DNA from: Paenibacillus albicereus
Lineage (GTDB): Bacteria > Bacillota > Bacilli > Paenibacillales > Paenibacillaceae
Direction: 5' to 3'
Length of the DNA: 64,000 nucleotides
Assembly (NCBI RefSeq): GCF_012676905.1
Contig: NZ_CP051428.1
Location: 2,132,001 to 2,196,000, forward strand
The notes under the pieces are model-generated. The model had not been told where the DNA came from. It searched no databases and saw only the letters and a list, made by a program, of their open reading frames with translations. The position numbers were made by a program, and so were the translations under genes. Each line of letters starts with the position of its first letter. Position 1 is the first letter of the stretch. Shown one piece after another: positions 25,051-33,809 of the stretch.

Positions 25051-25491
25051 ATGCTGGATCCGACACGCATCATCAACGGCGCCTACGGCTACGTGTACCA
25101 CGACGGCAAGTGGCTGACGAACATCAAGTCCGCGGAAGCGAACGTGGAGATATCCAAGGAAGAAGTGAAGCGCGCCGGAACGCGCTGGACCGCGCACAAG
25201 GTGACCGGCCTTAGCGGCACCGGCACGATCAGCGGCTACAAGGTGACCTCCGAGTTCGCAGAGCGCATCGGCACGATCGCGGACGACAAGAAGGGCAGCT
25301 TCATCACCGAGCTGATCCTCAAGCTGGAGGACCCCGAGTCGTACGGCGCTTACCGCGTCCGCCTGAAGGGCGTGACGTTCGACAAGATTCCGCTGCTGAA
25401 TTACGAGGTCGGCTCGCTCGTCGAGGAGGAGCTGCCGTTCAGCTTCACCGGCTATGAGCTCCTCGACAAGCTGACGCCGGATGAGGACTAA
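25051..25491 (+). CDS. xkdM: tail tube protein (XkdM-like)
   Basis: 146 residues with the PBSX tube pattern: an early GYVYHDGKWLTNIKSAEANVE, then RAGTRWTAHKVTGLSGTGTI, a central loop, VTFDKIPLLNYEVGSLVEEE and LPFSFTGYELLDKL. It stacks as hexameric rings to form the inner tube through the sheath. AGAGGAGGC precedes ATG 25051. It lies 33 bp after the sheath gene, as in PBSX-like modules. Confidence 0.92.
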   Translation: MLDPTRIINGAYGYVYHDGKWLTNIKSAEANVEISKEEVKRAGTRWTAHKVTGLSGTGTISGYKVTSEFAERIGTIADDKKGSFITELILKLEDPESYGAYRVRLKGVTFDKIPLLNYEVGSLVEEELPFSFTGYELLDKLTPDED

Positions 25492-25530
25492 AAACCGCTG
25501 GAAACCGGCGACAACGGAGGGAGAGCACGA

Positions 25531-25923
25531 ATGAGCGACAACCGCCAGACGGCCGTCCTGCATGCGCTGCTAAGCGCGGATACGAGGCCGCAGAAGGACA
25601 TTCCGATGAAGAGGCTGGACGTGGACTTCACGATCCAGGCGCTCGACGGCAAGACGATCAGCCGTATCCAGGAGCAGTGCACGCACTTCGCGGGCAAAGG
25701 CGGCAAAAGGGAGAAGATCCTCGACGAGGAGCAGTTCGGCGCTCTCGTCATCCAGAAGTCATGCGTCGTGCCGGACTGGACCGCGCGCGAGCTGACGGAC
25801 AAATACGGCACGCCGGCGGACGCGATCATGTCGCTGCTGCTGGCGGGCGAGATCGCGCGGCTCTCCTCCGAAATTCTGGAGATCAGCGGCTTCGGCAGCG
25901 ATGAGGAAGAAGTAAAAAACTGA
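25531..25923 (+). CDS. xkdN: tail assembly chaperone, short form (XkdN-like)
   Basis: 130 residues (MSDNRQTAVLHALLSADTRP to SDEEEVKN). It occupies the position between tube and tape measure where nearly all long-tailed phages encode the G-type assembly chaperone, and matches the XkdN style (KRLDVDFTIQALDGKTISRI; QKSCVVPDW). The chaperone coats the tape measure before tube assembly and is absent from finished tails. Its last codons GTA AAA AAC form a slippery site, so part of the product is extended in the -1 frame. ACGGAGGGAG precedes the ATG. Confidence 0.88.
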   Translation: MSDNRQTAVLHALLSADTRPQKDIPMKRLDVDFTIQALDGKTISRIQEQCTHFAGKGGKREKILDEEQFGALVIQKSCVVPDWTARELTDKYGTPADAIMSLLLAGEIARLSSEILEISGFGSDEEEVKN

Positions 25924-26105
25924 TCCGGGCGGGCGGCGAGCCGTTCCTGCTCCATCTGATCTTCCAGCGGCACGGCATCCCGCCCGACGAGGTGTACAAC
26001 AAGGAGGAGCGCTTCAAGCGTTTCATGTACGCCTCCATGATGCTGCAGCTGGAGGAAGAGGAGAAGGCGCGGAAGGCGAGCGAGAGGGCGGCCGCCCGCA
26101 GGTAG
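25531..26105 (+). CDS. tail assembly chaperone, -1 frameshift (GT-type) long form
   Basis: Slippage by one base back at 25914-25920 lets ribosomes continue from CTG at 25920 through 61 more codons to TAG at 26103-26105, adding LIRAGGEPFLLHLIFQRHGI, then PPDEVYNKEERFKRFMYASM and a charged, coiled-coil-like tail ending AAARR. The total is about 191 residues. The extension has no start codon or ribosome-binding site of its own, keeps coding-like composition to its stop and fills an otherwise unexplained gap before the tape measure gene. This is the conserved G/GT strategy of tailed phages; the shift itself is inferred from sequence. Confidence 0.8.
25914..25920 (+). promoter_or_regulatory. programmed -1 ribosomal frameshift site A AAA AAC
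   Basis: The heptamer is in the correct phase (GTA AAA AAC then TGA) and is one of the strongest bacterial slippery sequences. The zero-frame stop follows immediately. A GC-rich stretch with short pairing potential (CGGC-GA-GCCG near 25934-25943) lies downstream and could stimulate the shift. Confidence 0.82.
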
Positions 26106-26139
26106 GATTTTGACGATCGAAAGGAGGGAGCGGGCGGAA

Positions 26140-28323
26140 ATGAGCACAGGAGGCGCTGCGCCCGGACCGTCCCAACATGCCGCTCTGGAGAAGTTCTCGC
26201 AGCTGATGGAGAAGATCCGCCGGCAGATGGAGCAGCTGTCCAAGCTGGATCCGATGGGAGCGGCCGGGCGGAGCTTCGCGGAGAAGCAGAAGCAGGCCAA
26301 GGAATTCCTGGAACAGATGGGAAAAGTGCGGAAGGAGACATCCGATCAGCTCCGCGCGATCGCAAGGCAAGCCGCTTCAAGCTCGGCTAAAGCCGCTAAC
26401 GCGGCAGGAAGCGCCGTGCGGGCGGCGGGAAGCGCAGCGGCGAAGGCCGCGGGCCATGCCGCCAGGACGGCTGGCGATGCCTCGCTGAAGGCAGCGAAGA
26501 GCGCCGCCAAGGGGAGCATCCGCTTCGCCTTCAGGGAAAGGTCGCTCGCGCCGCTGGCCGGCATGATGAGGTCCGGGTGGGGAGGCGCGAAGGCGCTGGG
26601 TGGCAAGGCCAAGAGCTGGGCCGGCCCAAAATGGATGGACTCGACGAAGCCGGTCCGGGAAGGATGGGGCAAGGCGAAGGAGGCTGTGTCGCAAGCGACG
26701 GCTCCGGCGAGAGCGTATCTGGCGGAGCATAGCCGTCCGATGCGCGAGCGCTGGGCAGGCTACAAAAATCGCGGCGTGACGGCGGTCAAGTCGTATGCGC
26801 AAGGGCTCCGCGAGAAGGGAAAAGGGGCCTACGGCAAGCTGGCCGAGCACGGTCCGGCGGCAGCGGCGATGGCCGGGAACGCGATCCTCGCAGCCGGAAC
26901 GAGGTCGATCGAGGCGGCGGAGACGTTCGGCAAGGCGTCTGCGATCCTGCGGGCTTCTGCCGGCGTGCCGGGCGACCGGATGGGAGAGATGCTGGAGTCC
27001 TTCCGCAAGGTAGGGTCGCAGGTGCCTCAGAACCTGGATGAAGTGGCCAAGGCGATGGGCACGCTGCGAAGCAGGCTGCCGCTTGCGGGAGCCGGGCTGG
27101 AAAAGACGGCCAAGACGCTGCTGGACGCTTCCCGGCTGACCGGCGGCGACAGCGCCGGGATGGCCGAGTCGCTGGCCGCCGTCATGGAAGGCTGGGACAT
27201 CAAGCTCGGCGACAGCTCCGGAACGCTCGACAAGTTTTTCGCTGCGAGCCGGACCGGCAACACCGACATGTCCGCCTTGATGAAGGGCGTAAGCGACTCG
27301 GCCGGCTCGTTCAAGGAAATGGAGCTCGGGCTCGAGGCTTCGACGGCGCTGATGGCCAAGTGGCAGAAGGCGGGCATCAGTCCGATCCAGGACGTCCTGA
27401 AGAAGGTCAAGGACGGCAAGATGCAGCTGCCCGAGGGCGGATTCGAGATCATCGCCTCGCAGATCCGGCAAGCGGAGTCCATCGCCGAGGCAGCGCAGCT
27501 GGCGATCGGCGTGTTCGGCCAGGAGGCAGGCATCGACCTGGCGCTGGCGCTGCGCGGCAGCACGGACGGCTTCAAGGGTATGCTCGGCTCCATGAGCGAG
27601 GCGAGCGGCAGCATCTCGGCGCAATCGCAGCAGCTGCAAAGCTTCGGCGACGGCTGGGGCGCGCTGCAGAACCGGATTACGATCGCGCTGGCGCCGCTTG
27701 GCGAGGCGCTGCTGCCGCTCGGCGAAGGAATCGTGACCGTCATGGAAGCATTCGCGCGCAACGCCGACATCGTCGGCATCACGGCGGCTACCATGGCCGG
27801 CATCCTGATTGCCGTCTTCGCCCCGTCGCTGCTCGCTTCCGCCGCGGCCGCCTGGGCGCTTGCGGCGCCGATCCTGGCGATCCTCGCTCCCGTGCTGCTC
27901 GTCGGGGCGGCGGTGGCGGGGCTGGCCTATCTGTTCAAGTACCACTTCGATGACATCAAGAAGTACTTCGACGACGTTGTCGGCGGAATCCTGGAGAAAT
28001 GGCGCAAGGTCAAGAGCTTCCTCGGCCTCGGGGAGGACGCGACCGTGACCGTAGCGGCCGCGGGGCCAGGCGGCGCGGCCGCCCTGCCCGGCCATTACCA
28101 CGGCCTCGGCTACGTGCCGTACGACGGCATGGTCGCGCGCCTGCACAAAGGCGAGCGCGTGCTGACCGCGCAGGAGAACCGCGAGCTGTCCGGAGGAGGC
28201 ACTGCCGGACTGGCGGTAACGGTGACCGGCAATACGTTCCACGTCCGGCAGGAAAGCGACATCGACGGCATCGCCCGCGCGCTCGCGCGCGAAATCCGCG
28301 CTGCGGGAGGGCTGATGGGATGA
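26140..28323 (+). CDS. xkdO: tail tape measure protein (XkdO-like)
   Basis: 727 residues. A Lys/Ala-rich coiled N-terminal third (about 1-260) precedes a conserved tape-measure core (AGVPGDRMGEMLESFRKVGS, AMGTLRSRLPLAG, MAESLAAVMEGW, LIKG-like repeats), then two strongly hydrophobic segments (about 545-610) and a C-terminal domain with YHGLGYVPYDGMVARLHKGE. Length sets tail length; at about 0.15 nm per residue an extended helix would give a tail near 110 nm (estimate). ATG 26140 follows AAGGAGGG at somewhat long spacing; TTG 26110 is possible but lacks a site. Stop and next start overlap (ATGA). Confidence 0.9.
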   Translation: MSTGGAAPGPSQHAALEKFSQLMEKIRRQMEQLSKLDPMGAAGRSFAEKQKQAKEFLEQMGKVRKETSDQLRAIARQAASSSAKAANAAGSAVRAAGSAAAKAAGHAARTAGDASLKAAKSAAKGSIRFAFRERSLAPLAGMMRSGWGGAKALGGKAKSWAGPKWMDSTKPVREGWGKAKEAVSQATAPARAYLAEHSRPMRERWAGYKNRGVTAVKSYAQGLREKGKGAYGKLAEHGPAAAAMAGNAILAAGTRSIEAAETFGKASAILRASAGVPGDRMGEMLESFRKVGSQVPQNLDEVAKAMGTLRSRLPLAGAGLEKTAKTLLDASRLTGGDSAGMAESLAAVMEGWDIKLGDSSGTLDKFFAASRTGNTDMSALMKGVSDSAGSFKEMELGLEASTALMAKWQKAGISPIQDVLKKVKDGKMQLPEGGFEIIASQIRQAESIAEAAQLAIGVFGQEAGIDLALALRGSTDGFKGMLGSMSEASGSISAQSQQLQSFGDGWGALQNRITIALAPLGEALLPLGEGIVTVMEAFARNADIVGITAATMAGILIAVFAPSLLASAAAAWALAAPILAILAPVLLVGAAVAGLAYLFKYHFDDIKKYFDDVVGGILEKWRKVKSFLGLGEDATVTVAAAGPGGAAALPGHYHGLGYVPYDGMVARLHKGERVLTAQENRELSGGGTAGLAVTVTGNTFHVRQESDIDGIARALAREIRAAGGLMG

Positions 28324-28955
28324 GCGGCATGCAGTTCTGGCTGACGCCGGACGGCGGAGGCAAACGGCTGCGGCTGCCGGTCAACCCGGCGGTGCTGTCG
28401 GTGAAAATGGCGCAAGGCTATCAGGACATCTCGGTCGTCGCGCTCGGCGAGCGGACCGTGTTCGGCGAGGCGGGTCTCAGCGAGTTTGCGATCGCCTCGT
28501 TTTTCCCCCGCGACTATCATCCCGGCTACTGCGAGCACATGGAGCTCGAGCCGCCCTGGAGATGCGTCCAGCTCGTGGAGGGCTGGATGAGGACCCGCAA
28601 GCCGGTGACGCTCGACATCACCGGCACGGCGGTCGAGGGCGTGCCGGCGACGATCCGCTCGTTTTCCTACGAGGAGCGTGCCGGCAGTCCAGGAGACCTC
28701 TACTATGAGCTCGCGCTCAAGCAGTTCCGCCCGGTGCAGGCGGAGCCCGCCGCAGAGCAGCAGGAGCGCAGGAACGGAGCCCGCACGCCGCCGGCGACAT
28801 ATGTGGTCGCCCCCGGCGACAGCCTGTGGAAGATCGCCCAGCGGATCTGGGGCAATGGCGACCGCTGGCGGGAGCTGCATGCGGCCAACCAGGCCGCCAT
28901 CGGCAAGGACCCGAACCGGCTGCAGGTCGGCCTCCAGCTGAAGGTGCCGACATGA
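28320..28955 (+). CDS. xkdP: LysM baseplate/tail protein (XkdP-like)
   Basis: 211 residues. The N-terminal part (MSGMQFWLTPDGGGKRLRLP) matches XkdP-type proteins, and the C-terminal about 50 residues form a LysM domain (YVVAPGDSLWKIAQRIWGNG, ELHAANQAAI, LQVGLQLKVP). It would sit near the tape-measure end of the baseplate and contact peptidoglycan. Coupled by ATGA overlap at both ends. Confidence 0.9.
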   Translation: MSGMQFWLTPDGGGKRLRLPVNPAVLSVKMAQGYQDISVVALGERTVFGEAGLSEFAIASFFPRDYHPGYCEHMELEPPWRCVQLVEGWMRTRKPVTLDITGTAVEGVPATIRSFSYEERAGSPGDLYYELALKQFRPVQAEPAAEQQERRNGARTPPATYVVAPGDSLWKIAQRIWGNGDRWRELHAANQAAIGKDPNRLQVGLQLKVPT

Positions 28956-29935
28956 GCTGGACGCTGACGCATGTGCGGCGAGAGGGGGGCGAAGTCGATC
29001 TGAGCGCGATGTGCGCGTCGATCCGCTGGTCGGGCGATGTCCAGCAGGCGGCGCGCAAGCTCGTCGTCGAGCTGGTCAATACCGCCGACGGCCGCGGCCG
29101 GCTGGCCCAGATCGACAAGGGCGGAGAGCTGCGGCTGGCAGGGGAGTCGGGCGGGGAGCTTTTTCGCGGCGTCGTGTTCGCGGACTCGATCGACTCCGGC
29201 GGCCGCATGTCGGTGACGGCGTACGACGAGAACATCTACCTCGCCAAAAACAAGGATTCCCGCCTGTTCCGCAGCATGACCGCGGACGGCATCATCCGCC
29301 AGCTATGCAGCGAGTTCGGCGTGTCCGTCGGCAAGCTTGCCTCGACCGGCTTCGTCATCCCGAAGCTCATCCAGCGCGACAAGACGCTGTACGAGATGAT
29401 GGCGAAAGCGTTGGAGATGACGGAGGAGCAGAACGGACGCCGGTTCTCGATCGGCTCTCGGGAAGGCCGGCTCGAGCTGCGGGAGCGGGCGCACGAGTCC
29501 GTGTCCTGTCGCATCGAAGCGGGGCGGAACCTGCTGTCGGCGTCCTACTCGCAGTCGATGGAGGAGATGAAGACGCAGGTGAAGGTCATGGGCCTTGATC
29601 CACAGCGCAAGGAGCAGTCCGTCATCGTCCGCAGCGCCGAGCTCTCGGATCAGTTCGGCGTCATGCAGCATTTCGTCAAGCCGAACGCGGCGATGAGCCG
29701 CTCGATGATGCAGCAGCAGGCCGACGAGCTGCTGCGGCAGAAGGCGACGTTCGCCGACGAGGCGAGGATCGAGGCGCTCGGCATCGAGGAAGCGGTCTCG
29801 GGCGCGGTCGTCGAGGTCGAAGAGCGATTGAGCGGCATCGTCGGCCGTTATGCGATCACCGCCGACGAGCATTCGTACGAAAGCGGCGCGCACCGCATGT
29901 CCCTGTCGCTTTCGGCGATGGAGGAAGCGGACTGA
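28952..29935 (+). CDS. xkdQ: baseplate hub protein (XkdQ-like)
   Basis: 327 residues with the fold signature of hub/gp27-like proteins: an N-terminal barrel (SIRWSGDVQQAARKLVVELV), FRGVVFADSIDSGGRMSVTA, YDENIYLAKNKDSRLF and a mid region KLIQRDKTLYEMMAKALEMT. In PBSX-like tails XkdQ forms the hub to which the spike and wedge attach. Starts at the ATGA overlap with the LysM gene. Confidence 0.88.
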   Translation: MSWTLTHVRREGGEVDLSAMCASIRWSGDVQQAARKLVVELVNTADGRGRLAQIDKGGELRLAGESGGELFRGVVFADSIDSGGRMSVTAYDENIYLAKNKDSRLFRSMTADGIIRQLCSEFGVSVGKLASTGFVIPKLIQRDKTLYEMMAKALEMTEEQNGRRFSIGSREGRLELRERAHESVSCRIEAGRNLLSASYSQSMEEMKTQVKVMGLDPQRKEQSVIVRSAELSDQFGVMQHFVKPNAAMSRSMMQQQADELLRQKATFADEARIEALGIEEAVSGAVVEVEERLSGIVGRYAITADEHSYESGAHRMSLSLSAMEEAD

Positions 29936-29968
29936 GGCGCGCCGCAGAATGGACAGGAGGGATGCGGC

Positions 29969-30427
29969 ATGGACAGAGGAGAAGGATCGGGAGCGAGCCA
30001 GCTTGTCCAGCTCATGCGGAACATAGGCTGGAACGCCGATACGACGATCGAGCTCGGAACCGTCGTCTCGGCGCCTCCCGAGCTGAAGATTCGGATCGAC
30101 CATATGGAGCTGGTGCTGGAGAAGGATGATCTCGTCGTCGCCGAGCGGCTGACGAAGCATACGCGCAAGGTGGATATGAGTGCCTCCGAAAAGGCGAAGA
30201 TGTCGGCGGCTGCAGGTGATGTCACGATGACCATCCTACCGCCGCCTCCTGCCGGGACGACGATCCAGACGACGATCCAAGGGCTGAGCCTTGACAACGG
30301 CAGCTGGAGCGTCGAATGCGCCGATTTGACTTATTGCAACGAGCTCAAGGCCGGCGAGCGCGTCATCGTCGCCGGCGTGCAGCAGGGCCAGCTGTACCTC
30401 GTCCTCGATCGGGCGGTGACGTACTGA
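29969..30427 (+). CDS. xkdR: DUF2577 baseplate protein (XkdR-like)
   Basis: 152 residues; recognised by ASQLVQLMRNIGWNADTTIE, LGTVVSAPPELKIRIDHMEL and the C-terminal ERVIVAGVQQGQLYLVLDRA, typical of the small OB-fold spike/hub-associated XkdR proteins. AGGAGG stands 8 bases before ATG 29969. Stop overlaps the next start. Confidence 0.85.
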   Translation: MDRGEGSGASQLVQLMRNIGWNADTTIELGTVVSAPPELKIRIDHMELVLEKDDLVVAERLTKHTRKVDMSASEKAKMSAAAGDVTMTILPPPPAGTTIQTTIQGLSLDNGSWSVECADLTYCNELKAGERVIVAGVQQGQLYLVLDRAVTY

Positions 30428-30846
30428 TGGCGCTGTCGCCGCTCAAGCCGAGAAGCTCGGCCGCGTCCGCCGCGCCTCCGGCGCCGCGCCCGTCCCGGAC
30501 GTATGCGCTCGACTTCACGTCCGGCCAGCTGGAGAACCGGCTGATCGACGGGGAGGAGGCGCTGCGCCAGGCGATCGAGAAGGCGCTGCGCACGGCGCGC
30601 TTCCGCTACCTCGCCTGCGACTGGAGCTACGGCTCCGAGCTCGACCGCCTCATCGGCGAGGATCTGACGCCGGAGCTGATGAGAAGCGAGGTGCCGCGAG
30701 TCATCCGGGAAGCGCTGCTCGCGGACGACCGGTTGCTGGACGTGCGGGATTTTGTGCTGGACAGCCAGGGAGACCGGCTGAGCGCGCGTTTCGCGGTCGT
30801 CCACAAGGACGGACTATTGCAGCAGGAGGTGACGCTGCTTGTTTGA
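30427..30846 (+). CDS. xkdS: DUF2634 baseplate wedge protein (XkdS-like, gp25 family)
   Basis: 139 residues. YALDFTSGQLENRLIDGEEA, then QAIEKALRTARFRYLACDWS and YGSELDRLIGE are the gp25/XkdS hallmarks; the EALLADDRLLDV segment completes it. It nucleates sheath polymerisation at the baseplate. Its 3' end overlaps the start of the baseplate J gene by 8 bp. Confidence 0.9.
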   Translation: MALSPLKPRSSAASAAPPAPRPSRTYALDFTSGQLENRLIDGEEALRQAIEKALRTARFRYLACDWSYGSELDRLIGEDLTPELMRSEVPRVIREALLADDRLLDVRDFVLDSQGDRLSARFAVVHKDGLLQQEVTLLV

Positions 30847-31903
30847 ACAGCAGACGAAACAAGCGATTCTGGAGCGGATGCTGGCGGCCGTGCCGACGGA
30901 GCTCGACCGCCGGCCGGGGTCGGTCGTCCATGACATGCTGTCGCCGGCCGCGATCGAGCTGGCCCAGCTCTACGTCCGGCTGGATCAGGTGCTGGACTGG
31001 GGCTTCGCCGGGCCGGAGCAGCCGGGAGCCTATCTGGATCTGCGCGCGGGCGAGATGGGGCTCGCGCGCAAGCCCGGCACGAGAAGCGACGGCGAGCTGC
31101 TGTTCGCCGGAGCGGCGGGCACCCGCCTCCGCCAAGGGACGATCGCCTCGCTGCCGGACGGATCCGCTTCGTTCGCGACCCGCGAGGAGGCGGTCATCGG
31201 AGAGGGAAGGCAGGTTCTCGTCCGCGCGTCCGCCGCGTATCCGGGCGCGGCGGGCAATGCGCAGCCCGGCGCGGTCAGCCGCGTGCTGGGCGATCTGGCC
31301 GGCATCGTCGCTGTGACCAACCCGAAGGCGTTCGCCGGCGGCGCGGACGAGGAGAGCGACGCTTCGCTGCTCCAGCGGTATCATGACCGCGTCCGCACGC
31401 CGGCTACGAGCGGCAATGCCGGGCATTACCGCCAGTGGGCGCTGGAAGTGGAAGGCATCGGCGACGTCAAGGTGTTCGAGGTGTGGCAAGGAGGCGGCAC
31501 GGTCAAGCTGTCCCTGCTCGGGCCGGACGGCACTCCGGCCAAGGCGGACAAGGTCGAGCTGGCGCGCGCGGCGATCGAAGCGCGGCGGCCGATCGGGGCC
31601 AAGGTGACGGTCGCTCCGGCGAGAGGAATCGAGATCAACGTCTCGGCGCGGCTGCGCTTCGTGCCAGGCGTGGAGCTCGAGCCGATCGTCGCCGAGTTCC
31701 GTCGGCGGCTGGCCGCCTATCTGGCCGGCCTCGCCTTCAAGAGGGATCGAGTGCCTTTCAACCGCATCGCCGGCATCCTGATCGGCATCGACGAGGTCGA
31801 CGATTACGTCACCCTGGCCATGAACGGCGGCAGCGCCGACATCGGGCTGGAGGCGGACATGGTGCCGGTGGCGGGAAAGGTCGAGATCGAGTATGGCGCA
31901 TAG
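30839..31903 (+). CDS. xkdT: baseplate J-family wedge protein (XkdT-like)
   Basis: 354 residues, TTG start nine bases after AGGAGG inside the previous gene. Hallmarks: DMLSPAAIELAQLYVRLDQV, YLDLRAGEMGLARKPGTRS, PGAAGNAQPGAVSRVLGDLA, GGADEESDASLLQRYHDRVR, TPATSGNAGHYRQWALEVEG. Structural wedge protein equivalent to P2 gpJ/T4 gp6. Confidence 0.93.
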   Translation: MFEQQTKQAILERMLAAVPTELDRRPGSVVHDMLSPAAIELAQLYVRLDQVLDWGFAGPEQPGAYLDLRAGEMGLARKPGTRSDGELLFAGAAGTRLRQGTIASLPDGSASFATREEAVIGEGRQVLVRASAAYPGAAGNAQPGAVSRVLGDLAGIVAVTNPKAFAGGADEESDASLLQRYHDRVRTPATSGNAGHYRQWALEVEGIGDVKVFEVWQGGGTVKLSLLGPDGTPAKADKVELARAAIEARRPIGAKVTVAPARGIEINVSARLRFVPGVELEPIVAEFRRRLAAYLAGLAFKRDRVPFNRIAGILIGIDEVDDYVTLAMNGGSADIGLEADMVPVAGKVEIEYGA

Positions 31904-32468
31904 GCTGGCGGAGCAGATGATGGGCATGCTGCCCAAGTATTACGAGGACGCGCTTGCCGCGATCGCGATCATCGAGCGCGAGGCGGCGGAGCTTGAGCTT
32001 GCCTCCGGGCAGCTGGACGAGGCGTTCCGCCAGTTTTTCCTCGAGACGGCGACATGGGGGCTGTCCCGCTGGGAAGAGGCATGCGGCGTCCCCGCGAGCG
32101 GCGGCAAGCCGTTCGACCAGCGTCGCTCGCTGATTAAGTCGCGGCTGCGGGGAGCCGGCACGGTGACGCTCGCCGTCATCCGCAGCGTCGTCGATTCGTT
32201 CGAGAACGGCGAGATTTCGGTCGAGGAAAAATTCAGCGACTGGAAGGTCGTCGTCACGTTCATCGGCAAGCGCGGCGTGCCGCCGAATCTGGCGGACGTG
32301 AAGACGGCGGTGCGCGAGATTCTGCCGGCTCATCTACAGCTGGAGTTCCAGTTCACCTACCTGCGATGGGAAGAGCTGGACGCCGCCATGCTGTCCTGGG
32401 ACGCGCTGGAGAAGCTCGGCCTCGGCTGGGACGCGCTTGAACGTTGGAATCCTGCAGAAGGGAAGTGA
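31893..32468 (+). CDS. xkdU: XkdU/YmfQ-type baseplate protein (DUF2313)
   Basis: 191 residues. MMGMLPKYYEDALAAIAIIE, FFLETATWGLSRWEEACGV and QRRSLIKSRLRGAGTVT are typical of the P2 gpI/XkdU family joining baseplate to fibres. The C-terminus carries a doubled WDALE(K/R) motif. Overlaps XkdT by 11 bp. Confidence 0.88.
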   Translation: MAHRLAEQMMGMLPKYYEDALAAIAIIEREAAELELASGQLDEAFRQFFLETATWGLSRWEEACGVPASGGKPFDQRRSLIKSRLRGAGTVTLAVIRSVVDSFENGEISVEEKFSDWKVVVTFIGKRGVPPNLADVKTAVREILPAHLQLEFQFTYLRWEELDAAMLSWDALEKLGLGWDALERWNPAEGK

Positions 32469-32474
32469 TCCGTC

Positions 32475-33809
32475 GTGGCGCAGCTGCCTAGCGGACTCAA
32501 GACATTCGAGGCCTCGGACACCGTCCGGAGATCGGCCCAGAATGAGAATATCGAAGTGCTGGACCGGTTCGTCGTCAAGACGAGCTCGTCCAACGTCGCC
32601 AAAAACAAGCGCGCCGCCGCGACGGCAGGCGTGCTGAACGGGTTGCCGACGGCCCCGTGGTCGTCCGCGGCGGCCGGAGACGGAGGCCGGTGGGCGCTGC
32701 CCGCGGGAGTCGTTTATCCGCAGTCGCTTACGGTCGATCTTGGCCTGCCCTACGCCAGGCTCGAAGGACTCAGCTTCGGCGGGTGGCCGGTCCAGAACGC
32801 CGCCTCGCTGCCGAAGGACTTCATCGTCGAGTCGAGCCCGAACGGGACCGATTGGGTCAAGGCGTACGACCATGCCGGCAAGCCGGCTTATGCGCCGCTG
32901 TCGTACCTGCCGCTGTCCGCGAGCACGGATTGCAGGTACGTCAGGCTGACGGTCAAGGCATCGGCGTCGGCCGACGGCTCGGCGTCCGTGTCGTGCCTGA
33001 GCGTGTTCAGCGCGAGCCACGGCAACCGGGATCTCGATCCGCTCGACGACGAGCGCTCCTGGGGCCTCAACGCGCGGCTGCAAGGACTCGTCGTCATGGG
33101 GGAGGGCGCCATTCAGGACGACGGGGCGGGCAAGGTGTCGCTCGACGGCACGCTGATCGTCATGAACCCCGCCTCGGGCAGCTATGTACGGGTGTCGCGG
33201 GGCTCGTTCACGCTCGGACCGTGGGACTATCTCTACGTCGATCTTCCTTATGGGACCGCAGGCGAAGTGCCGCCGCAGAAGGGAACGTACCTGGAGAATG
33301 GGCGTCCGTACGACCACAAGAACCGATTCGTGCTGGCGCAGCGCAACGGGGTCGGGCTCGTGCACTTCAATCTCGCGCCGTCCTCGCGGCTGGTCGGGAC
33401 GAATACGCTCGTCCAGCGCTCGCAGACGAGCGCGAACGCGGACTATGCCGCCAGCGCCGCTTATGCGGCCAACGCGGACAAAGTGGATGGCATCCATTTT
33501 TCCGCTGCGGGAGGCAGGCTGCAATTCAACGACGGAACGGGGTGGAAGGGCGTGGGAATCAAGCAGGTGCTGCGGGGAGAGACGTCGATCGCAAATCCGA
33601 ACGACTCGGTCAACGTGCCGATTCCGTGGATCGACCGCTCGAAAAGCTTTCTTCAGGTGACGTCATCCCTTTATCAAGGCAAGAACGATGCCGCGACATC
33701 CTCGGGCGTCTATGCCGTGCTGTTCAACGACCGCATCTATCTGTTCGCGGCAGGGCTGCCGGCCGCGCGGACGATCTTCATTTCCTGGGAGGTGATCGAG
33801 TTTGCCTAA
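32475..33809 (+). CDS. tail fibre with discoidin-like domain (putative receptor binding)
   Basis: 444 residues from GTG 32475. Residues about 10-180 resemble an F5/8C (discoidin) carbohydrate-binding module (LTVDLGLPYARLEGLSFGGW, FIVESSPNGTDWVKAYDHAG, CRYVRLTVKAS). A beta-rich shaft follows (GTLIVMNPASGSYVRVSRGS), then the Ala-Asn-rich segment NADYAASAAYAANADKVDGI often seen in fibres, and a C-terminal beta domain. Likely binds the target cell's surface glycans; the target is unknown. It replaces the XkdV position of PBSX. Confidence 0.75.
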   Translation: MAQLPSGLKTFEASDTVRRSAQNENIEVLDRFVVKTSSSNVAKNKRAAATAGVLNGLPTAPWSSAAAGDGGRWALPAGVVYPQSLTVDLGLPYARLEGLSFGGWPVQNAASLPKDFIVESSPNGTDWVKAYDHAGKPAYAPLSYLPLSASTDCRYVRLTVKASASADGSASVSCLSVFSASHGNRDLDPLDDERSWGLNARLQGLVVMGEGAIQDDGAGKVSLDGTLIVMNPASGSYVRVSRGSFTLGPWDYLYVDLPYGTAGEVPPQKGTYLENGRPYDHKNRFVLAQRNGVGLVHFNLAPSSRLVGTNTLVQRSQTSANADYAASAAYAANADKVDGIHFSAAGGRLQFNDGTGWKGVGIKQVLRGETSIANPNDSVNVPIPWIDRSKSFLQVTSSLYQGKNDAATSSGVYAVLFNDRIYLFAAGLPAARTIFISWEVIEFA

